Assembly (NCBI RefSeq): GCF_051414055.1
Contig: NZ_JBLKNX010000017.1
Location: 62,001 to 126,000 of the forward strand
Source of the DNA: Halosimplex halobium
Lineage (GTDB): Archaea > Halobacteriota > Halobacteria > Halobacteriales > Haloarculaceae
Length of the DNA: 64,000 nucleotides
Direction: 5' to 3'
In this document: positions 59,395-64,000 of the stretch, piece by piece
How the letters are laid out: each line of letters begins with the position of its first letter
How positions within the stretch are numbered: position 1 is the stretch's first letter
Notes under the pieces: generated by a model
The model's input: only the letters and a program-made list of their open reading frames with translations
What the model was told of the DNA's origin: nothing
Databases searched by the model: none
Position numbers and translations under genes: made by a program

Positions 59395-60765
59395 ATGACC
59401 GACGGCGACGAGTCGCGGCTGTATCCCAACCGCGGCCGGCGGGGCGGGTCCGGCGACGACCGAACCGTCGACGAGTCGGCCGGAGACGGACGGGCCGGAA
59501 ACCGGGCGAGCGTCTCCCGCCGCGGACTGCTCGCGGGGTCGGCGACCGCCGGTGCGGCGCTCGCGGGGTGTTCGAGCGGACCCGACGACGGGACGGCGAC
59601 CGGAACCCCGGCCGAGGGCGACGCCAGCGGCGATGACACCGTCTTCGTCTTCAATACGGGCGACGCGACTGTGAGCCTGATCGACCCCCGCCGGGACGAG
59701 GTGGTCGCCACCCAGCACGTCGGCCTCTCCTCGTCGTTCCCCTCGAACCAGTACGCGCCCGAGCTGACGACCGCTCCAGAGGACCCGCTGTGGCTCAACG
59801 TCGGCCGCGGCGTCCGCGCCCTGGCGGCGGGGTCGCTCTCGGAGGTCGCTCGCGTCGAGACGGGGTCGGGGTCGAACTGGCAGGAGCTGGCGCCCGACGG
59901 GTCGACCGTCGTCGTCAGCGCCCGCGAGCCCGCCCACCGGAACCTCCTGGTCGACGCCGACCGCGACTCGGGGACCTTCGGGGAGGCCCTCGCGGAGATC
60001 GACCGGACCGACGAGGGCGGTCGCGGCGACCGCGAGGGGCCGGGTCCCTGCGACGTGACGGTCCACCCGGACGGCGCCGTCGCCTACGTCCCCGACCTGT
60101 TCGGCGACACGCTGACCGTCCTCCGGCTGGACCCGTTCGGGATCGAGACGCAGGTCGACGTCCCGGCCGCCGAGGGTGACAGCGGCGATGACGGCAACGG
60201 CGGCGACGCCGACCCGTCGGCGCCGTGGATGGGGACGGTCGCCCCGAGCGGCGACCGCCTGATCGTCGAGCATCGGACGGGAACCGAGAGTATCTGGGAC
60301 ACGAGCGACCCCGCCGACCCGGAACTGCTGGCGCAGTTGACGCCCGCTGACGGGCTGGGCGAGGGCGCGCTCACCAGCGAGGTCGGCCCCGAATCGCGGT
60401 ACGGCTACGTGTTCACGCCGGGGACCGACGACGTGTCGGTCGTCGACATCGAGGCCGGGGAGGTGTCCGGCCGCATCGACCTCGGCGGGGCGGCGTTCGC
60501 CGGCACGTGGGACCCCGGTCGGGAGAAACTGTACGTCCCGGTCCAGACGAACGACGAGGTGGCGGTGATCGACGCGGAGTCCCGGGAACTCATCGAACGG
60601 ATCCCGGTCGGGGCCGCACCCTACGGCGCGACGGCAGCACAGGTCCGCCCCGAACCCGACGGGTCGGCGAGCCTGCTCGCGGCGATGGCCGCCGTCGGCC
60701 TGGACGTGGGGGAGGCCGAGACCACCTACTGCATCGGCAACTGCGCGTGCGGCCACCGGCTGTAG
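59395..60765 (+). CDS. Tat-exported lipoprotein with beta-propeller domain
   Basis: A 456-residue protein. Residues 40-60 hold the twin-arginine RRGLLAGSATAGAALAGC with a lipobox cysteine, so it is exported folded and lipid-anchored, as often in haloarchaea. The rest contains repeats of the YVTN-type beta-propeller (VTVHPDGAVAYVPDL, EKLYVPVQTNDEVAVID). A CIGNCACGH at the end has three cysteines, which could bind a metal. Function: surface binding or redox protein, undecided. Confidence 0.8.
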   Translation: MTDGDESRLYPNRGRRGGSGDDRTVDESAGDGRAGNRASVSRRGLLAGSATAGAALAGCSSGPDDGTATGTPAEGDASGDDTVFVFNTGDATVSLIDPRRDEVVATQHVGLSSSFPSNQYAPELTTAPEDPLWLNVGRGVRALAAGSLSEVARVETGSGSNWQELAPDGSTVVVSAREPAHRNLLVDADRDSGTFGEALAEIDRTDEGGRGDREGPGPCDVTVHPDGAVAYVPDLFGDTLTVLRLDPFGIETQVDVPAAEGDSGDDGNGGDADPSAPWMGTVAPSGDRLIVEHRTGTESIWDTSDPADPELLAQLTPADGLGEGALTSEVGPESRYGYVFTPGTDDVSVVDIEAGEVSGRIDLGGAAFAGTWDPGREKLYVPVQTNDEVAVIDAESRELIERIPVGAAPYGATAAQVRPEPDGSASLLAAMAAVGLDVGEAETTYCIGNCACGHRL

Positions 60766-60822
60766 CGCGGTCGCGGCGGTCGTCCCCACGATGCCGGTCG
60801 TCGAGTGTGCCCGGACAACCGC

Positions 60823-61377
60823 TCAGGCCTTCTCGATCCGGTAGGGATGGTCGACCTTGAACGCGCTGTAGGCCAGCACGCCGTGGGCGAGGAGCATGAC
60901 CGCGAGAAAGACGACGTTCCACAGCGGGTTGTTGTACCAGATCAGGTCGATCCCCCAGGAGCCGTCGATAAAGGGCCACAGCGGCTCGATGGCCGTCGAG
61001 ATGTCCGGGGCCGAGAGCATGTCGGCGAAGATGTGGCTCAGCCAGCCGACGAGGACGGCGCCGGCCGCGAACACGAACATGCTCGAGGCGTCGAACCGGT
61101 CGCCGTGGACCCACCCGTCGACCCGGTCGGTGAGCAGCCAGGCGGCGAGCCCGCCGGCGACGAGCGCCGCCGCGACGGCGAAGATCACGGTGTGCGTGAC
61201 TCCGTGGTGGTGGACGGCGTCCGGGAACGCCATCGCGAGGTACTTGTCCACGTCGGGCATCGGTGCCACGACGGCGGCGATGGCGACGAACACGGCGCTG
61301 ACCCGGTCGTGCCAGACGAACCACGCCGGGAGCGTCCAGAGCAGCGCCATCGCTACGTGTCCCATGACGTCGACCAT
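60823..61377 (-). CDS. DUF457/YdjM-type membrane protein (metal-dependent hydrolase family)
   Basis: A 184-residue protein with four to five helices and conserved histidines: VMGHVAMAL near 5, HHHGVTHT near 56-63 and SHIFADM near 114. These match the membrane-bound metal-dependent hydrolase family (LexA-regulated YdjM in E. coli). The enzymatic action is unproven. The charged C-terminus is short. Confidence 0.85.
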   Translation of the reverse strand: MVDVMGHVAMALLWTLPAWFVWHDRVSAVFVAIAAVVAPMPDVDKYLAMAFPDAVHHHGVTHTVIFAVAAALVAGGLAAWLLTDRVDGWVHGDRFDASSMFVFAAGAVLVGWLSHIFADMLSAPDISTAIEPLWPFIDGSWGIDLIWYNNPLWNVVFLAVMLLAHGVLAYSAFKVDHPYRIEKA

Positions 61378-61460
61378 TGTGACCGCGTTTGGGCACCGAA
61401 CGGAATAGCCCGGCGGCCTGCAGGCGCAACCGGATCACCGAATATTCCGGCCGAGAAACA

Positions 61461-62150
61461 CTACCCCGCAGAATCTCGTTCGCGGAGCGCCGCCAGTTCC
61501 GCGCGGGTGTTGACGTTCGTCGTCGCCGCGGCCAGCGGCGCGTCGACCGCCTCGGCCGCGACCCGCTCGACGGCGAGCCCGTCGAGCAGCGCCATCAGCG
61601 CGTCGCCCGCCGCGAGGTCCCCCAGCGCGCGGTCGAGCGCCGAACGCCGGTAGAGCGCGTGCAGCGGCTGGTCGTAGCTGTCGACGACCGGGACGACGGC
61701 GTCGACCCGGTCCCCCCGGTCGGCCGCGACCGGCTCGGTGTCCGCGCCGGGTTCAGTAGCCGCGTCGGTCGTGGGGAGCCGGTCCCGGAGCAGTTCGATG
61801 CTCTCCGGCGAGACCAGCGGCATGTCGCAGGCGCAGGCGAACAGCCACGGCGCGTCGGTCGCCGCGACCGCGGCGGCCAGTCCCGCGAGCGGCCCCGACA
61901 GCGAGGGGTCGTCCCGGACCGGCTCGACGGGACTGTCCCCGACGGCGTCGCCCAGCCGCTCGGCCTGCTCGTCGGTCGCGACCGAGAGCAGCGGCGGGCC
62001 ATCGGTCGCCGCGGCGACGGCGTCGACGGCGCGGGCGACGAGCGGTCGCCCCTCGAAGGTCGCCAGCGCCTTGTCCGCGTCGCCGAAGCGGGTGCTCCGG
62101 CCGCCGGCGAGGACGACGCCGCGGATACGCGGACGCTCCGGGTCGCTCAT
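61461..62150 (-). CDS. mobA: Molybdenum cofactor guanylyltransferase
   Basis: A 229-residue enzyme attaching GMP to molybdopterin. LAGGRSTRFGDADKAL near residue 14 is the nucleotide signature, and CDMPLVSPE near 104 holds the metal-binding aspartate. A 20-residue acidic insert is peculiar to haloarchaeal forms. Divergent from the MobB-MoaE fusion, together giving the last steps of cofactor synthesis. Confidence 0.92.
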   Translation of the reverse strand: MSDPERPRIRGVVLAGGRSTRFGDADKALATFEGRPLVARAVDAVAAATDGPPLLSVATDEQAERLGDAVGDSPVEPVRDDPSLSGPLAGLAAAVAATDAPWLFACACDMPLVSPESIELLRDRLPTTDAATEPGADTEPVAADRGDRVDAVVPVVDSYDQPLHALYRRSALDRALGDLAAGDALMALLDGLAVERVAAEAVDAPLAAATTNVNTRAELAALRERDSAG

Positions 62151-62297
62151 GCCTTCCTCTGGTGCGGCCTCGGATTTGTGGCTGTCCATCGGGCGCGGCC
62201 GCATCCGAGCCGCGAGCGGCCGCTGGCATCGGAGCGGCGGTAGGCGACCGAACGGGTGACGCGGAATTTACAAGCCGTCGGCCCGCCGAGTACGGGT

Positions 62298-63134
62298 ATG
62301 CAGGTCCTGGGGATCGTCGGGCCGTCGGACTCGGGCAAGACGACGCTGGTCGAGCGGCTCGCGGACCGGCTCGCCGACCGCGGGCGCGTCGCGACGGTCA
62401 AACACCTGAAGACCGAGCCGACCGTCGACACGGAGGGCAAGGACACCGCCCGCCACCGCGCCGCCGGCGCCGACGCCACCTACGGGATCACCGACGACGC
62501 CGGCTGGTTCGCCACCGGCGCGGAGCGGTCGCTGACCGGGACCCTCGACGAACTGGCCGCCGACCACGACTACTGTCTCGTGGAGGGGTACAGCGACCGG
62601 CCGCTCCCGACGGTCGCGCTCGGCGGCCGCGACCACGCCGGCGAGACCGTGGCGACGGCCGCCGAGGCCGACGCCGTCGACCTCGACTCGGTGATCGCGG
62701 CCCTCGACGACCTGGAACCGTACGAGTCGCTCGGGTCGCTCGTGGCCGAGGTGAAGCGCTCGCCCGACGCCCGCTACGCCGGCGCCGTCGCGACGTTCAC
62801 CGGCCGCGTCCGGGCGCAGGACGGCCCCGACGACGAGCCCACCGAACACCTGGAGTTCGAGAAGTACGACGGCGTCGCCGAGGACCGGCTGGCGACCATC
62901 CGCGAGGAACTGGAAGCCCGCGACGGGGTGCAGGAGGTCCGTATGCACCACCGCACCGGCGTCGTCGAAGCGGGAGAGGACATCGTCTTCGTCGTGGTGC
63001 TTGCGGGCCACCGCCGGGAGGCCTTCGAGACCGTCGAGGACGGCATCGACCGGCTGAAAGACGAGGTGCCGCTGTTCAAGAAGGAGGTCACCGTCGACGA
63101 CACCTTCTGGTCCCACGAGCGGCCCGAGCGGTGA
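62298..63134 (+). CDS. MobB-MoaE fusion, molybdenum cofactor synthesis
   Basis: A 278-residue two-domain protein. Residues 1-130 are MobB, with P-loop GPSDSGKTT at 8-16 and LVEGYSD near 98. Residues 150-278 are MoaE, the large subunit of molybdopterin synthase, with FTGRVRAQD near 170, RMHHRTG near 216 and the lysine-rich VPLFKKEV near 255. The fusion joins the sulfur-transfer and GTP steps of the pathway in one chain. TATA-like AATTTACAAG lies about 30 bases before ATG. Confidence 0.92.
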   Translation: MQVLGIVGPSDSGKTTLVERLADRLADRGRVATVKHLKTEPTVDTEGKDTARHRAAGADATYGITDDAGWFATGAERSLTGTLDELAADHDYCLVEGYSDRPLPTVALGGRDHAGETVATAAEADAVDLDSVIAALDDLEPYESLGSLVAEVKRSPDARYAGAVATFTGRVRAQDGPDDEPTEHLEFEKYDGVAEDRLATIREELEARDGVQEVRMHHRTGVVEAGEDIVFVVVLAGHRREAFETVEDGIDRLKDEVPLFKKEVTVDDTFWSHERPER

Positions 63135-63205
63135 GCGGCGGCCGTGACCGCGACAGACGCATTCGGGCGTGACGCTTTTTGAAGACGGCCGCGTACCCCG
63201 AGGGG

Positions 63206-63910
63206 ATGGAGAACACACGTTCGACCTCGGACCCGGGCGAGTCGGTGTTCGAGGTCGAGTTCACGATCCGGGACTCGAAGTACCCGTTCGTGGGCGCCTC
63301 GGAGGCGGAGGCGTGCCGGTTCGAACTCGCCGAGATGGTCCCCCGGCGGGACGAGGAGTACGCGGAGTTTTTCGACGTGGCGGGGACCGACGCGGAGCGG
63401 ATCGCCGAGGGGGCCGAGGCGTTCGAGACGCTGGAGGCCAGGGTCATCGAAGAGTGGGACCGGGGCGGCCTCGTCGAATTCGTGGTCGACGGCGACTGCC
63501 CGGCGATGGCGCTGGCCGAGCGCGGCGCGCTCCCGCGGAAGGTCCGGAGTACGGACGGGAGCGGGCGCATCACGGCCGAGATCCCGCCGCCGTACGACCC
63601 GGGGGCGGTCGTCGACTCGTTCCTCGATGCCGTCCCGGAGGCCGACCTGGCCGCCAAGCGCCGGGTCGACTCCCTGACGCCGCTGTTCTCCGACGCCCCC
63701 CTCCGGGAGGCGCTGCACACCCACCTCACGGACAGGCAACGCGAGGTGCTCCGGGCGGCGCTGGAGGCGGGCTACTACGAGTGGCCCCGCGAGGCCACGG
63801 GCGAGGAAGTCGCCGAAGGGCTGGGGATCTCCTCGGCGACGTTCTCCGAACACGTCCACGCCGCCGAGCGCAAACTGTTCGCCGCGATGTTCGACGCGAC
63901 CGACCGGTGA
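63206..63910 (+). CDS. Bat-type HTH-10 transcription regulator
   Basis: A 234-residue protein. Residues 10-150 are a mixed sensor-like domain starting FEVEFTIRDSKYPF. The C-terminal 60 residues are the HTH_10 domain (LTDRQREVLRAALEAGYYEWP, then EEVAEGLGISSATFSEHVHAAERKL), named after the bacterio-opsin activator. ATG 63206 is preferred to an upstream TTG. It may control the nearby molybdenum genes, but that is unproved. Confidence 0.88.
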   Translation: MENTRSTSDPGESVFEVEFTIRDSKYPFVGASEAEACRFELAEMVPRRDEEYAEFFDVAGTDAERIAEGAEAFETLEARVIEEWDRGGLVEFVVDGDCPAMALAERGALPRKVRSTDGSGRITAEIPPPYDPGAVVDSFLDAVPEADLAAKRRVDSLTPLFSDAPLREALHTHLTDRQREVLRAALEAGYYEWPREATGEEVAEGLGISSATFSEHVHAAERKLFAAMFDATDR

Positions 63911-63957
63911 AGTGACCCCGGGATCTCGGGCGAGCGAGCGCGTCCGGAGGCGGCGAG

Positions 63958-64000
63958 TCAGCGCGACTGGCTCTCGATCCGGGCGGCGGTCACGCGGCCG
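63958..64000 (-). CDS. Possible 3' end of a gene running into the window edge
   Basis: On the minus strand the last bases read GRVTAARIESQSR and a TGA stop. Only 13 codons are visible, so identity and reality cannot be judged. Confidence 0.3.
   Translation of the reverse strand, partial: GRVTAARIESQSR

Overview
The window is chromosomal DNA from a haloarchaeon (class Halobacteria). The evidence is high GC with acidic, Asp/Glu-rich proteins, leaderless promoters with TATA-like boxes 25-30 bases before starts, an Orc1/Cdc6 gene beside an origin-like repeat region, archaeal TruB/Cbf5, DUF106, Bat-type HTH and Tat lipoprotein genes, and many GTGA/ATGA stop-start overlaps. Genus cannot be decided from the sequence alone.

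Left chromosomal part (1-14322). A potassium cluster comes first: TrkH, a KhtT-like TrkA-C protein, a CPA2 antiporter, TrkA and a second TrkH. It is followed by an unknown membrane protein, a methyltransferase, adenylate kinase and a DUF106 (Oxa1/EMC3-like) protein. An orc1/cdc6 gene is read away from a 0.9-kb origin region with eight copies of a GATTCCGAGTTAGT box, one of them inverted across an AT-rich stretch. Cytidylate kinase, TruB and tRNA-Pro(GGG) follow.

Integrated virus-like element (about 14.3-39.2 kb). It begins just after tRNA-Pro and ends with a tyrosine integrase. The left arm (plus strand, genes fused by stop-start overlaps) carries zinc-ribbon proteins, a probable PD-(D/E)XK nuclease, a C5-cytosine methyltransferase, a DUF6884-like protein and a large winged-helix protein. 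Next are a cluster of DNA hairpins and a type IV pilin. A 13-kb minus-strand operon then encodes two spike-like exported proteins with the same Gly-rich C-terminal anchor, about ten small multi-span membrane proteins and a P-loop ATPase. This resembles an enlarged pleolipovirus-type module. The right end has AbrB, HNH, a PhiH1-type repressor with palindromic operators, and a three-gene integrase operon.

Accessory island (39.2-50.6 kb). It holds a complete Mre11-Rad50-NurA-unknown-HerA operon, a decayed DUF234 ATPase tail, an HTH/TumE-like pair, an integrase C-terminal remnant and a VapBC-like pair. I suggest it is a horizontally acquired DNA-end-processing or defence island.

Right chromosomal part (50.6-64 kb). 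A three-gene PolB2 operon (RecA-like protein without a P-loop, a coiled-coil protein, and a PolB with altered motif C) is followed by glycerol dehydrogenase, purine permease, adenine deaminase, a 2-hydroxyacid dehydrogenase, a Tat lipoprotein, a DUF457 membrane protein, MobA, a MobB-MoaE fusion and a Bat-type regulator. An ACTTTCAC promoter-upstream motif precedes the mre11 and polB2 operons in an almost identical 18-bp form.
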